Positions 22,238 to 33,000 of a stretch of 64,000 nt of DNA are shown here, piece after piece. The notes under the pieces are model-generated. The model searched no databases. It was not told the DNA's origin and saw only the letters and a list, made by a program, of their open reading frames with translations. The DNA is from Caenimonas aquaedulcis (GTDB lineage Bacteria > Pseudomonadota > Gammaproteobacteria > Burkholderiales > Burkholderiaceae_C): assembly GCF_015831345.1 (NCBI RefSeq), contig NZ_JADWYS010000001.1:504022-568021 (forward strand). The letters run 5' to 3'. The position numbers and the translations under genes are program-made. Each line of letters starts with the position of its first letter. Position 1 is the stretch's first letter.

Positions 22238-24594
22238 ACGGCACTTTCTGTTCGCACGCGCAGGACCCGGCGCACGATGTCTTCGGGAGCGATGTCGGAC
22301 ACGCGTTCCGTGCCCGATACCAGGGCGCCGCCCAGGCGGTCGGTAGGCAGGCGCCACTGCGGCGCGATCCGCGACGAGAAGAGGCCCACCAGCTTCACCG
22401 GCGTGGTCACGGCCAGGTGCATGAGGCCGCCGTCCGGGCAGACCGCCACCGCGCATGCGCCCAGCAGCGAGCGCGTCTCGTCCAGGCTGAGCGCCCCGGT
22501 GAAATCCGCGATGTCGGCCTGGCCTTGCAAGGCCGACACCAGCGCCGCCGCGCGGGCCGCCCCGTTGTGGCTGCCCACGAGGACGAAGCTGCGCTGCCCG
22601 CCGGCCACCAGGCCGCGCACGACGCCGATCCAGCCCTCGTAGGTGCGGTCTTCGTGCACGCCCCCGATCGCCAGCGCGATCGATTGCGAGAAGTCACCCG
22701 GCGGCGGCGGGGCGGAGCCGTCGAGATCGCGCAGCTTCTGCGAGCCATGCGATTCCAGCCCGGGGGCGTCCAGGTCCACCCCGGCGAGGTCCGCGGCGCG
22801 CTGCGCGGCGAAGAGGCCGCGGTGGAAGTTCGGGCCGGTGAAGAATTCGTGGATCGACACCCAGGGAAGCTGCGGGAAGTGGCGGATCTTCTGCTTGAGC
22901 GGGCGGTGCTTGTTGCTCAGGATGAGCGCGCACGCATAGTCCGCCGCGCGGAAGCCCGCCGGGTCCGCGGACACCCGGGAGAACCACGGGTCGCCCTGGT
23001 ACAGCCTCGCCACGAGCGCGGACGTGAAGAGATCGACCTCGTATCCGCGTTCGACGAGCAGCGAGCGGTGGGCGAGGTCCATGAGCCCGTCGCCGATCTG
23101 CTCCTCGCCGAAATAGATCCACAGCAGCTTGCGGCTGCCGGGCGGGAAGCGATCGAGCTTCAGGTCGTCCTGGCCCGTCATGCGCAGCACCACCCGGCGC
23201 CACGCGACCCTGCGCGCCACCTTGAGGCGCCCGACCGCCGCCAGGTAGGCGGGGCCGGATTCCGCCGGGACCGGCCGGCTGAGGGGCTGCGTCACCGACG
23301 CGAGCGCGAGGCGGTCGATGAGCGATCCCTGCGCGGGGGCGCCGGCGATGCGGCCGGGCGTGCCGGCCCTGGCATCGGAGAGCCCCAGCGCGAACAGCAG
23401 CCCGATGAGCAGGCAGAAGTAATCGCCGATGAGCGCATCGAACAGCGTGGAATTGAACAGGCAGACCATCGCCAGCATCACGACGAACGAGCGCGCGGCG
23501 GCGCCCGCATCGCGCGTGAGGACCCGGGCGTCGGCCTGCATCGCGTTGAGGAACAGGCAGAAGAGGGCGATGCCGCCGAGGCCCAGCTGCACGCCCCACA
23601 ACAGGTATTCCTGGTGCGGATTGCGCAGGTGCGCGAACTCCGCGCGCAGGTCGACGCCTTCGAGGCGCAGGTATTCCTGGTTCCAGCTGCCCACGCCATA
23701 CCCGGTGAGCGGACGCTCGCCGATCGCCTCGAGCGAGCGCTGCCAGAAGTTCAGGCGCGTGCCCGTGGACGACGTGGGCGAGCGGTCGCCGTCGACGTAC
23801 GCCGCCGACTCCGATGCGACTTTGGCCATGCGCTCGCGAAACTGCGGCGCCGCGAGCGGCAGCGTGATCGCGACGACGGCCGACACCAGCAGCACCTTGG
23901 CCCGGTGCTGGCGCGGCAGCGCGGCGGGGATCGCCATCAGCAGCCCCGCGATGAGGGCCACGTGCCCGCTGCGCCCCGGCAGCAGAAACAGCACGTTGAG
24001 CGCGCACAACGCGCACACGAACCCGACCGCCATCCGCGCATGGCGGGAAGCGAAGCGGTCCCGCAGGTGCCAGCACAGCACCGCGAGGCCCGCGGTCATG
24101 ATGGACTGGTCCAGGTAGGTCGAGAAGACGGCGCCCACCGCCTGGCGCTGCGCTTCGCCCTTGATCACCCAGGGCAGCTGCAGCCCCGTCGACAGCAGGT
24201 AGGAACTGAGGACGACGAAGCACTGCGCGCCGCCGTAGATCGCAAGGGCGATGGATGCCTCGCGGGGCGTGCGGATCAGCACCAGCACCAGCGGGATGAC
24301 CAGCAGCTTGCCGTACTTGGCGAGCTCCGGCAGCGCGGTGAGCACGGGGACTTCGGTGTACGCGAGGCTCGCGCCGAGCGCGGCGAGCATCGCCACCACC
24401 AGCCAGGGCGATCGCACGGAGCGAAGGCGCTCGAGCGGGCGGCCAGACGCGACGGCAGATGCCAGCAGGGCGAGGCCGAGCGCGAGCACCAGGGCCTTGG
24501 CGACGTTGAGCGCGGCCAGCGACACGGGAACGGAGGCGGCCATCAGGTACACCGGCCAGGGCCGCAGGCCATTCCAACTCGTTCGATCCGTCAC
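22225..24594 (-). CDS. O-antigen ligase-like protein fused to GT9-like glycosyltransferase domain
   Basis: Protein of 789 residues with two parts. Residues 1-405 have about 10-12 transmembrane helices and resemble the Wzy/WaaL O-antigen ligase family: LLPGRSGH (Arg208), GTRLNFW (Arg280), GYGVGSWNQEY, and NPHQEYL with His327 in the long periplasmic loop. Residues about 486-789 resemble glycosyltransferase family 9 (ADP-heptose:LPS heptosyltransferase type): LLWIYFGEEQIGDGLMDLAH, FVLVGSHNGAARA, SLLGACAVAVCPDGGLMHLA. The linker (405-485) is basic. The reading frame shows no interruption. The fusion suggests one protein that adds a sugar on the cytoplasmic side and ligates glycan on the periplasmic side. 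A merger of neighbouring genes is the likely origin. Confidence 0.8.
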   Translation of the reverse strand: MTDRTSWNGLRPWPVYLMAASVPVSLAALNVAKALVLALGLALLASAVASGRPLERLRSVRSPWLVVAMLAALGASLAYTEVPVLTALPELAKYGKLLVIPLVLVLIRTPREASIALAIYGGAQCFVVLSSYLLSTGLQLPWVIKGEAQRQAVGAVFSTYLDQSIMTAGLAVLCWHLRDRFASRHARMAVGFVCALCALNVLFLLPGRSGHVALIAGLLMAIPAALPRQHRAKVLLVSAVVAITLPLAAPQFRERMAKVASESAAYVDGDRSPTSSTGTRLNFWQRSLEAIGERPLTGYGVGSWNQEYLRLEGVDLRAEFAHLRNPHQEYLLWGVQLGLGGIALFCLFLNAMQADARVLTRDAGAAARSFVVMLAMVCLFNSTLFDALIGDYFCLLIGLLFALGLSDARAGTPGRIAGAPAQGSLIDRLALASVTQPLSRPVPAESGPAYLAAVGRLKVARRVAWRRVVLRMTGQDDLKLDRFPPGSRKLLWIYFGEEQIGDGLMDLAHRSLLVERGYEVDLFTSALVARLYQGDPWFSRVSADPAGFRAADYACALILSNKHRPLKQKIRHFPQLPWVSIHEFFTGPNFHRGLFAAQRAADLAGVDLDAPGLESHGSQKLRDLDGSAPPPPGDFSQSIALAIGGVHEDRTYEGWIGVVRGLVAGGQRSFVLVGSHNGAARAAALVSALQGQADIADFTGALSLDETRSLLGACAVAVCPDGGLMHLAVTTPVKLVGLFSSRIAPQWRLPTDRLGGALVSGTERVSDIAPEDIVRRVLRVRTESAVCPH

Positions 24595-24687
24595 GCGCTC
24601 CGCCTCGTCATTCGCCAGCCCGGATTATGTCCGGCGCCCGGGCGATGGGCCAAAATAGCCGCCTCGACCGCCAACCCCTCACCATTC

Positions 24688-25473
24688 ATGGCCCGTATCT
24701 CCGCCTACATCATTGCCTACAACGAAGCCGCGAAGGTTGCCGATGCGATCCACAGCGTGCAGTGGGCCGACGAGGTGGTGGTGGCGGACTCCAACAGCAC
24801 GGACGGCACGATCGAGATCGCGCAGTCGCTGGGCGCCCGCGTGGTGCAGATCCCCTTCGAAGGCTTCGGCAAGCTGCGCAACGACGCGGTCGCGGCCTGC
24901 ACGCACGACTGGGTCTTCAGCCTCGATTCGGATGAACGGTGTACGCCGGAAGTAGGCGCCGAAGTGCGCGCGCTGGTGGAAAACCCGCAGCACGGCGCCT
25001 ATTTCGTGCCGCGGCGAAACTTTTTCCTGGGCCGCGAAATCCGTCATTCAGGCTGGTACCCGAACTACCGCCAGCCGCAGCTGTTCCGCAAGGAGGCCAT
25101 GAAATACGAGATGAGCCCCGTCCACGAAGGCTACGAGCTCGCCCCGGGCGTTACGGCAGGTTACCTGAGCAACGCCATCTGGCAGCTGCCATTCAGGGAT
25201 TTGTCCGAATCCCTCAGTAAGATGAACCGCTATTCGACGCTGGGCGCCACGAAGCGCCGGCAAAGCGGCTCGAGCTACGGCAAGGCGTTGACGCATGCCG
25301 TGTGGGCCTTCTGGAAGCACTGGCTGTTCAAGCGCGGTTTCCTGGACGGCTGGGCAGGCTTCATCATCGCGCTCTCGTATTTCGAAGTGACGTTCTACCG
25401 CTACGCCAAGGCGGTGGAGCTGGAGCACCAGGCGCAGTGGGCCGCCGGCTGGAAAGACATCCTGAAGCGTTGA
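24688..25473 (+). CDS. glycosyltransferase family 2, WaaE-like
   Basis: GT-A glycosyltransferase of 261 residues. It begins ARISAYIIAYNEAAKVADAI, with WADEVVVADSNSTDGTIEIA and the DxD-like VFSLDSDERC. The C-terminal part contains GWYPNYRQPQLFRK and VHEGYEL, as in LPS core beta-1,4-glucosyltransferases of the WaaE/KdtX group. It probably adds a hexose to the inner core at the inner membrane. The gene is divergent from the O-antigen-ligase fusion (93 bases between) and 28 bases upstream of tolB on the same strand. ATG at 24688 matches the family start. Confidence 0.9.
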   Translation: MARISAYIIAYNEAAKVADAIHSVQWADEVVVADSNSTDGTIEIAQSLGARVVQIPFEGFGKLRNDAVAACTHDWVFSLDSDERCTPEVGAEVRALVENPQHGAYFVPRRNFFLGREIRHSGWYPNYRQPQLFRKEAMKYEMSPVHEGYELAPGVTAGYLSNAIWQLPFRDLSESLSKMNRYSTLGATKRRQSGSSYGKALTHAVWAFWKHWLFKRGFLDGWAGFIIALSYFEVTFYRYAKAVELEHQAQWAAGWKDILKR

Positions 25474-25501
25474 GGCAGTTTGAGAAAAGGACGAAGCATT
25501 C

Positions 25502-26782
25502 ATGAGTGAGACATCGATGAAGCGCCGTGCGTGCGTGGCGGGCCTGCTGATGGCGCCGGTGGCCGGGGCCCTGGCGCAGTTCCGTGTGGAAGTGACCGGC
25601 GTGGGCCTGACGCAGCTGCCCATCGCCATCGCGCCGTTTCGCGGCGAGGCCGACGCGCCGCAGAAGATCGCCGCCATCGTGCAGGCGGACCTCGAGCGCA
25701 GCGGCCAGTTCCGCATCGTGGACGCCGCGGGCGCCGCGTTCGACGAAAACAGCCGCCCCGACATGACGCCCTGGCGCCAGAAGGGCGCCGACTCGCTCGC
25801 CGTCGGGGGCATGAGCCGACTGGCGGACGGCCGCTACGACGTGCGCTTCCGCCTCTGGGATGTGGTGCGCGGCCAGGACGCCGCGGTATTTGGCCAGGTG
25901 GTGACGGCGGGGGACCTGCGCGTCGAGGCGCACCGCATCGCCGACGTCATCTACGAAAAGCTCACCGGGCAGAAGGGCATCTTCTCGACGCGCATCGCGT
26001 ACGTGACCAAGGCCGGCACGCGCTACAACCTCTGGATCGCCGACGCCGACGGCGAGAACGCACAGAGCGCGCTGTCGAGCAGCGAGCCCATCATCTCGCC
26101 GGCGTGGTCGGCGAACGGGCAACAGATCGCCTATGTGTCGTTCGAATCGCGCAAGCCGGTGGTGTACGTGCACGAAGTGCTGACGGGCAAGCGCCGGCTG
26201 ATCGCGAATTTCCGCGGCTCCAACAGCGCGCCCGCGTGGTCGCCCGACGGGCGCACCCTCGCCGTCACGCTCAGCCGCGACGGCGGCTCGCAGCTCTACA
26301 CGATCGATGCGAACGGCGGCGAGCCGAGGCGCCTCACGCAATCGGCCGGCATCGACACCGAACCCGTCTACGCACCGGACGGGCGCAGCATCTATTTCGT
26401 GAGCGACCGGGGTGGGGCGCCGCAGATCTACCGCATGCCCAACACCGGCGGAAATCCCGAGCGCGTGACCTTTACGGGGAGTTACAACATCTCGCCCACG
26501 GTGAGCCCCGACGGGCGCTGGCTGGCCTACATTTCCCGCATCAACGGCGTGTTCAAGCTGCAGGTCATGGAGCTCGGCAGCAACAACGTCCAGTCCATCA
26601 CCGACACCACCGCCGACGAAAGCCCCAGCTTTGCGCCCAACGGACGCCTCATCGTCTATGCGACCCGGCAGAACGGCCAGGAGGCGCTCATGACGACCAC
26701 GCTCGACGGCAAGATCAAGGCGCGTCTGGCGGGCAAGGGCGGCGACATCCGCGAGCCCGACTGGGGCCCGTTCCAGAAATGA
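25502..26782 (+). CDS. tolB: Tol-Pal system protein TolB
   Basis: Periplasmic beta-propeller protein of 426 residues, part of the Tol-Pal envelope system that constricts the outer membrane at division. A signal peptide (about residues 1-25, ending AGALA) precedes an alpha/beta N-domain. Propeller blades from about residue 160 have repeated PAWS and SPDGR motifs (SPAWSANGQQIAY, APAWSPDGRTLAV, YAPDGRSIYFVS, VSPDGRWLAYIS, FAPNGRLIVYAT). ATG 25502 is preferred for its AAGGA site; ATG 25517 (MKRRAC) is an alternative. tolQ, tolR and tolA are not upstream as usual; a GT2 gene is. Confidence 0.97.
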   Translation: MSETSMKRRACVAGLLMAPVAGALAQFRVEVTGVGLTQLPIAIAPFRGEADAPQKIAAIVQADLERSGQFRIVDAAGAAFDENSRPDMTPWRQKGADSLAVGGMSRLADGRYDVRFRLWDVVRGQDAAVFGQVVTAGDLRVEAHRIADVIYEKLTGQKGIFSTRIAYVTKAGTRYNLWIADADGENAQSALSSSEPIISPAWSANGQQIAYVSFESRKPVVYVHEVLTGKRRLIANFRGSNSAPAWSPDGRTLAVTLSRDGGSQLYTIDANGGEPRRLTQSAGIDTEPVYAPDGRSIYFVSDRGGAPQIYRMPNTGGNPERVTFTGSYNISPTVSPDGRWLAYISRINGVFKLQVMELGSNNVQSITDTTADESPSFAPNGRLIVYATRQNGQEALMTTTLDGKIKARLAGKGGDIREPDWGPFQK

Positions 26783-26828
26783 ATCCGCATCGAATGAATT
26801 CTTGAATTTTTGTTTTGGAGGTAATCGA

Positions 26829-27362
26829 ATGATCAAGCGAATGAACCTTGCAATCGGCGCCGCGGCCATGGCCCTGGTCATGGCCGGCTGCTCCAGCGTT
26901 CCCCTGGACCAGCCTCCCGTCGAGGACAAGAAGATCGGCACCTTGCCGCAGCAGCCCGGCGGCGGGGGCACGCAGAGCAAGGTGGAGCCCGTGGTCACCG
27001 ACAACGCGGGACTCACCAATCTCGGCCCGCAGAACGTCGCGCGCGTGATCCTGTTCGACTACGACAGCTACGTCATCAAGCCCGAATACCAGAGCATCGT
27101 CGACGGCCACGCGCGCTGGATGAAGGCCAACCCGTCGCGCAAGCTGAACATCGAAGGGCACACCGATGAGCGCGGCGGCCGCGAATACAACCTGGCCCTC
27201 GGCCAGAGGCGCGCCGAGGCCGTGCGCCGCGCGCTGACGCTGCTGGGCGTGCCCGATGCGCAGATGGAGGCCGTGAGCTTCGGCAAGGAAAAACCGGCCG
27301 CGATGGGCAGCGATGAATCGGCCTGGGCGCAGAACCGCCGCGCCGAGTTCACGTACCGCTGA
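26829..27362 (+). CDS. pal: peptidoglycan-associated lipoprotein
   Basis: Outer-membrane lipoprotein of 177 residues that binds peptidoglycan and TolB. The lipobox LVMAGC has the acylated Cys at residue 21. A Pro/Gly-rich linker precedes the OmpA-like domain (about residues 70-177) with VILFDYDSYVIKPEYQ, LNIEGHTDERGGREYNLALG and QRRAEAVRRAL. The ATG at 26829 is preceded by a strong GGAGGT ribosome site 6 bases upstream, which decides the start over an in-frame ATG at 26802. The A/T-rich 46 bases after tolB fit a high-expression leader. Confidence 0.97.
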   Translation: MIKRMNLAIGAAAMALVMAGCSSVPLDQPPVEDKKIGTLPQQPGGGGTQSKVEPVVTDNAGLTNLGPQNVARVILFDYDSYVIKPEYQSIVDGHARWMKANPSRKLNIEGHTDERGGREYNLALGQRRAEAVRRALTLLGVPDAQMEAVSFGKEKPAAMGSDESAWAQNRRAEFTYR

Positions 27363-27364
27363 AG

Positions 27365-28161
27365 ATGCGCACGATCGCTGCCCTCACCCGCGCGCCGGCC
27401 GTTCGCGGCGCACTCGCGGCCGCCGCGGCCGTGCTCTGCCTGGGCGCCAGCACCGGCGCGTCGGCGGCCCTCTTCGAGGACGACGAAGCGCGCCGCGCCA
27501 TCCTGGACTTGCGCCAGCGCGTCGAGGCGATGCGCATGGCCGGCGAACGCACGGCGGAGGACCAGCGCCAGGAAGCCGCGCAGATGCGCCGTGCCATGCT
27601 GGACCTGCAAAACCAGATCGAGCAGCTGCGCGGCGAAGTCGCGCGGCTGACGGGGCAGAACGAGCAGCTGGTGCGCGAACTCGCCGAGGCGCAGCGCCGC
27701 CAGCGCGATCTCGCCACGAGCGTCGAGGAACGGCTGCGCAAGGTGGAACCGGCCAAGGTGTCCGTCGACGGACGCGAGTTCATCGCGGATCCGACCGAGG
27801 GCCGCGATTTCGAGGCAGCGCTGGCGCTGTTCCGCAAGGGCGACTTCCCCGCGGCGCAGGCCGCATTCGCCGACTTCATCAGGCGCTACCCGCAAAGCGG
27901 CTTCCGTCCCACGGCCCTCTTCTGGCTCGGCAACTCGCAGTTCGCCAACCGCGACTACCGCGGCGCCATCGCGAATTTCCGCGCGCTGCTGCAGCAGGCG
28001 CCCGACCATCCGCGCGCGCCGGAGGCGGTGCTGTCGATCGCCAACTGCCAGATCGAGCTCAAGGACAACGCCGCGGCGCGCCGCACGCTCGACGAACTCA
28101 TCAAGGCCTATCCGCAGTCCGAAGCCGCGCAAGCGGCCAAGGAGCGCCTGTCCAAGCTGCG

Positions 28162-28165
<4 letters not shown>
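27365..28165 (+). CDS. cpoB: cell division coordinator CpoB (YbgF)
   Basis: Periplasmic protein of 266 residues that links peptidoglycan synthesis with Tol-Pal during division. A signal peptide (about 1-36, ending TGASA) is followed by a Gln/Arg/Glu-rich coiled coil (about 40-120) for trimer formation. The TPR domain from about 138 includes DFEAALALFRKGDFPAAQAA, TALFWLGNSQFANRDYRGAI and AVLSIANCQIELKDNAAARR. It follows pal by 2 bases, and its stop overlaps the GTG start of tcdA (GTGA). Confidence 0.95.
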
Positions 28166-29753
<1,588 letters not shown>

Positions 29754-29779
29754 GCTGACCTGACCGTCAGCCTCGAAGG

Positions 29780-29808
29780 AGCGGCCTCTGCGGAGGCCGC
29801 TTTTTTTT
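29780..29808 (+). terminator. intrinsic terminator after pilA
   Basis: A 9-base perfect stem AGCGGCCTC/GAGGCCGCT with loop TGCG is followed by T8. It starts 26 bases after the pilin stop and makes pilA a single-gene unit. Confidence 0.95.
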
Positions 29809-29941
29809 GCGCCGCGAATCCAGCGTGTGGCCGCTCTCCTACACGGGGTCGGTCCTTGCGGCGCCGGGAAGGTGGCATGCCACCGACAAACTGGTGGCGC
29901 GAAGCTCAGCAGACTGGGCGCGCAACCACCCGAACACATCA

Positions 29942-31189
29942 ATGACCCTTGTCACATCCCACGGCCAGCGTATCTCCGACGCGGACATCGCCTACTACTT
30001 CTCGCGCCATCCTTCCGACGCCCAGGTGGCGAACGACGCCGCGGGCTTCGGTCTCACCGCGGATCAGCTCGCCTACGCCTTGAGCCTCGGGCGCGGGGCC
30101 TCCATCAGCGCGTCGATGGTGCGGGGATGGGTCGCGACGCCGGGCAGCGGCTATACGTGGGCGGCGGACGGGACGCTCGCGCACAGCACGACGACCGAGC
30201 TCACGCAGCGCCTTTCCGGCACGCTCGATCTCACCGGCCTTGCGGGCCCCCAGACCTTGAAGCTGGATGCCGGCTATGCGGCGGCGCAGGTCAAGGGGCT
30301 CCTCACGGGCGGGACCATCGAATCGGACGCCGCTGCGACGGGCAACATGACCGTGACCCTGGCGGATGCGACGCACGGCAACGACCAGCTCACGCTGAAG
30401 CTTGCTGCCCCGGGCTCCGCCGACTTCAAGACCATCGATGCGCCGGGCGTCGAAACGCTCGATCTCGTCTCGACCACGACGAGTGCCACGCCGGCGTCCG
30501 TCACCAACACGCTCACGCTGTCGACGACCGCGCACACCACGCTGAACATCACCGGCAATGCAGCCCTGGACCTGTCCCCCGGCTGGCAGATCGCCCTGAT
30601 GTCCGTGAAGACCGTCGCCGCGGCCACGTTCGACGCGGGGCTGCACGTCTACCTGTACGGCAACACCAACGACCTGGCGATCGGCGTGGGCGGCGGCAAC
30701 GACATCATCGTCGCGGGCTTCGGCAACGACACGATCGCCGCCGGCGCGGGGGACGACATCATTTTCGCGGGCCGCGCATCCGACGTCGTGGATGCGGGCC
30801 CCGGCAACGACTGGATTCGCGGCGGACCCGCCAAGGACGTAATGACCGGTGGCGCCGGCGTGGACACCTACGCCTACGTCTATGCCTATGAGTCTTCGGA
30901 CAGCACGGGCGTGGACATCGTCACGGACTTCACGGGCGGGCCCGGCGGGGACCTGCTCGACTTCACCGCGCTCACGCATGGCGCAGCCACCTTCATGGGC
31001 AACGTCAGCGGCGCGGCCGCGGTCGATGCCGCCCTGCACGCTGGCGCGATCCGCGCGGTGTTCGACACGTCCACGTCCCTGCTGCACGTGGACCTCGATG
31101 CGAACGGCATGCTGGACGCCACCAACGACATCGCGATCCAACTGACGGGCGTAAGTTCCTCGCTCACCGCGGCGAACTTCATTTTTTGA
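29942..31189 (+). CDS. RTX-type calcium-binding protein
   Basis: Probably secreted protein of 415 residues with no Sec signal peptide. The N-terminal ~55 residues (ISDADIAYYFSRHPSDAQVA, then FGLTADQLAYAL) form a small helical module. A beta-rich middle (about 90-250) precedes five to six glycine-rich nonapeptide repeats: GGGNDIIVAGFGNDTIAAGA, GDDIIFAGRASDVVDAGPGN and GGAGVD. These fold as a calcium-binding beta-roll in type I-secreted proteins. The C-terminal ~100 residues end ...ANFIF and may hold the secretion signal; they include DLDANGMLDATND, an EF-hand-like loop. ATG at 29942 was chosen over one at 29807, which falls in the pilA terminator T-run. No HlyB/D/TolC genes are near. Confidence 0.78.
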   Translation: MTLVTSHGQRISDADIAYYFSRHPSDAQVANDAAGFGLTADQLAYALSLGRGASISASMVRGWVATPGSGYTWAADGTLAHSTTTELTQRLSGTLDLTGLAGPQTLKLDAGYAAAQVKGLLTGGTIESDAAATGNMTVTLADATHGNDQLTLKLAAPGSADFKTIDAPGVETLDLVSTTTSATPASVTNTLTLSTTAHTTLNITGNAALDLSPGWQIALMSVKTVAAATFDAGLHVYLYGNTNDLAIGVGGGNDIIVAGFGNDTIAAGAGDDIIFAGRASDVVDAGPGNDWIRGGPAKDVMTGGAGVDTYAYVYAYESSDSTGVDIVTDFTGGPGGDLLDFTALTHGAATFMGNVSGAAAVDAALHAGAIRAVFDTSTSLLHVDLDANGMLDATNDIAIQLTGVSSSLTAANFIF

Positions 31190-31244
31190 CGGTTGTGCAG
31201 CCGGGCCGTTGACGGCGTGAACCCGGCGCGGGACACTGCGCGCC

Positions 31245-32330
31245 ATGAGCTTTCACCTCTACCAGATCGACGAAATCTTCTCCAGCGCCGACGGCACCGT
31301 GCAGTTCATCGAACTGGCCGTGGGCAACTTCAACGGGGAGCACCTGCTGGCAGGCCACCCGATCAGCGTGACCTCGAACGGCGTGAAGCACACATTCACG
31401 TTTCCAGCGGACCTGCCCAGTGCCGCCACGGCGAACACGCACGTCCTCATCGCCACGCAGGGCTTCGCGGCGCTGGGGATCGTCACGCCCGACTATGTCG
31501 TGCCCGACGGCTTCCTGTTCACCGCGGGCGGGACCATCAATTACGCGGGCGTGGACGCGGTGACTTACGGCGCGCTCCCGGGCGATGGGTCGCACTCCAT
31601 CAGCGACACGGGCACGGTGATGGTGGCGAGCCCGACCAACTTCCACGGCGCCACCGGCCAGCTCCCCACGTCCACGACCTTCAACGGCACCGAAGCCAAC
31701 GACACGCTCACCGGCACCTCCGGCAACGACGTCATCAACGGCTTCGGCGGCAACGACTCGATCGCAGGGGCCGGCGGCCAGGACACGGTCGATGGCGGCA
31801 GCGGGACCGACACGCTGGTCGTGCAGGCCGCCGATTCCGCCATGACCTCTCTCACCGCGGCCCACGTCGCGGCCGCGGGGATCGACGTCACGCTCACCGG
31901 CGTGGAGCGCGTATCGCTCACCGATAAACTCGTCGTGTTCGACACCCAGCCCGGTGACGCCGCATGGCAGGCCATGGCGCTGCTGACGGCCGGCTTCGGG
32001 CAGGCGGGCGCGATGGCCCAGCTCGACTTCTGGCTCGGTGCATCGCACCAGGGCTTGAGCATGCCGGTGCTGGGCCAGCAGCTCATCGACTTCTACGCGC
32101 CGGGCGTGCCCAATGCGTCGCTGGTGGCTTACCTGTACAACAGCATCGTGGGTGTCGCGCCCGATGCAGCGACGGTGGACCAGTACGCGGGCGAGATCGG
32201 CGCGGCCAAGACCTTCGCGACACAGGGAGACCTGCTCGCCTTCGCCGCGAACCTGTCATTCAATACCGACCACATGGTGGGCTTCGTCGGCAGCGTGCCG
32301 CACCTGGACCACGTGGCCGGCGGCGGCTGA
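31245..32330 (+). CDS. RTX repeat protein with helical C-terminal domain
   Basis: Protein of 361 residues without a signal peptide, likely exported by type I secretion. The N-terminal ~145 residues (FHLYQIDEIFSSADGTVQFI) look like a beta-sandwich. A short RTX block follows near 150-185 (GTEANDTLTGTSGNDVINGF, then GGNDSIAGAGGQDTVDGGSG). The C-terminal ~100 residues are helical (AAWQAMALLTAGFGQAGAMA, LIDFYAPGVPNASLVAYLYN, SIVGVAPDA) and resemble DUF4214-type regions often attached to RTX proteins in Burkholderiales. It begins 55 bases after the first RTX gene and may be cotranscribed. Its stop abuts the stop of the convergent CBS gene with no gap (TGATCA). Confidence 0.78.
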   Translation: MSFHLYQIDEIFSSADGTVQFIELAVGNFNGEHLLAGHPISVTSNGVKHTFTFPADLPSAATANTHVLIATQGFAALGIVTPDYVVPDGFLFTAGGTINYAGVDAVTYGALPGDGSHSISDTGTVMVASPTNFHGATGQLPTSTTFNGTEANDTLTGTSGNDVINGFGGNDSIAGAGGQDTVDGGSGTDTLVVQAADSAMTSLTAAHVAAAGIDVTLTGVERVSLTDKLVVFDTQPGDAAWQAMALLTAGFGQAGAMAQLDFWLGASHQGLSMPVLGQQLIDFYAPGVPNASLVAYLYNSIVGVAPDAATVDQYAGEIGAAKTFATQGDLLAFAANLSFNTDHMVGFVGSVPHLDHVAGGG

Positions 32331-32921
32331 TCACCCGCCCGCGAGGGCCGCTTCGATTTCCGCGAAGGTGCCCGCGGCTTCCGGCAGCTGCAGGGGCATG
32401 CCGAGTTGCCGCGCGATCTGCGACAGCGAGAAGATGCCGCGGATTTCAAGTTGCCCGGAGGCGTCCTGCTGCACGACGAGCGCGTGGTTGCGACGCGCTT
32501 CCTGCAGCCCCGAGATCACGTGGCCGACGCGTGCCGACGCGACGCGGGCCAGGTCGAAGGCTTCGAGGCGCGATGCCGGCGTCATCAGGTCCGACACGAG
32601 GATCTCGGAGTGGCGCATGCCCCGTTCGCGGGCGAGGCTTACCGGCTTTTCGCCGAGGATGTCGGTGGTCGTGATGAGGCCGGCGAGCACATCGCCCTGG
32701 TCGAGCGCGAGGAGCAGCCGCACGCCGCGTTGCATCATGTACTGGTGGGCGGCTTCCATCGTGGCGCCGGGCTCGATGACGGCGGGCGCGACCTGCGTGA
32801 GGTCGGTCATCACGTCCATGGCGGGCGAGTCGAGCGTGACCTGCTGGCGCGCCGTGCCGGGGCGGCAGATGCGCGCGGCGCCCAGCGCGGCGCGGCTGTG
32901 AAGGGCGGGATAGGTGTCCAT
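32331..32921 (-). CDS. CBS-domain protein
   Basis: Cytoplasmic protein of 196 residues with two CBS domains, about 45-100 (DVMTDLTQVAPAVIEPGATM, LLLALDQGDVLAGLITTTDI) and about 115-180 (VSDLMTPASRLEAFDLARVA, ISGLQEARRNHALVV). Such pairs bind adenosine nucleotides and sense energy state, but no effector domain is attached. ATG at 32921 has an AAGGA site 7 bases upstream; an upstream in-frame ATG lacks support. Target unknown. Confidence 0.85.
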   Translation of the reverse strand: MDTYPALHSRAALGAARICRPGTARQQVTLDSPAMDVMTDLTQVAPAVIEPGATMEAAHQYMMQRGVRLLLALDQGDVLAGLITTTDILGEKPVSLARERGMRHSEILVSDLMTPASRLEAFDLARVASARVGHVISGLQEARRNHALVVQQDASGQLEIRGIFSLSQIARQLGMPLQLPEAAGTFAEIEAALAGG

Positions 32922-33000
32922 GGGCAGATCCTTCTTGTTGGAATGGAAGTCCGTTGTAACGCCGGGCCGCTGACGACGTACTGACCCTTGCCGATGGCCG

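Noticed and set aside
22228..24687. Very long open frame on the plus strand opposite the O-antigen-ligase fusion gene
   Set aside because: Arg/His/Gln-rich translation with no family features; it is the mirror of a high-G+C gene. Only its last 261 codons (24688-25473, GT2) are real.
30670..30880. Repetitive DNA as a possible CRISPR or VNTR
   Set aside because: The periodicity comes from coding for RTX nonapeptides; repeats are imperfect and in frame, without spacers.
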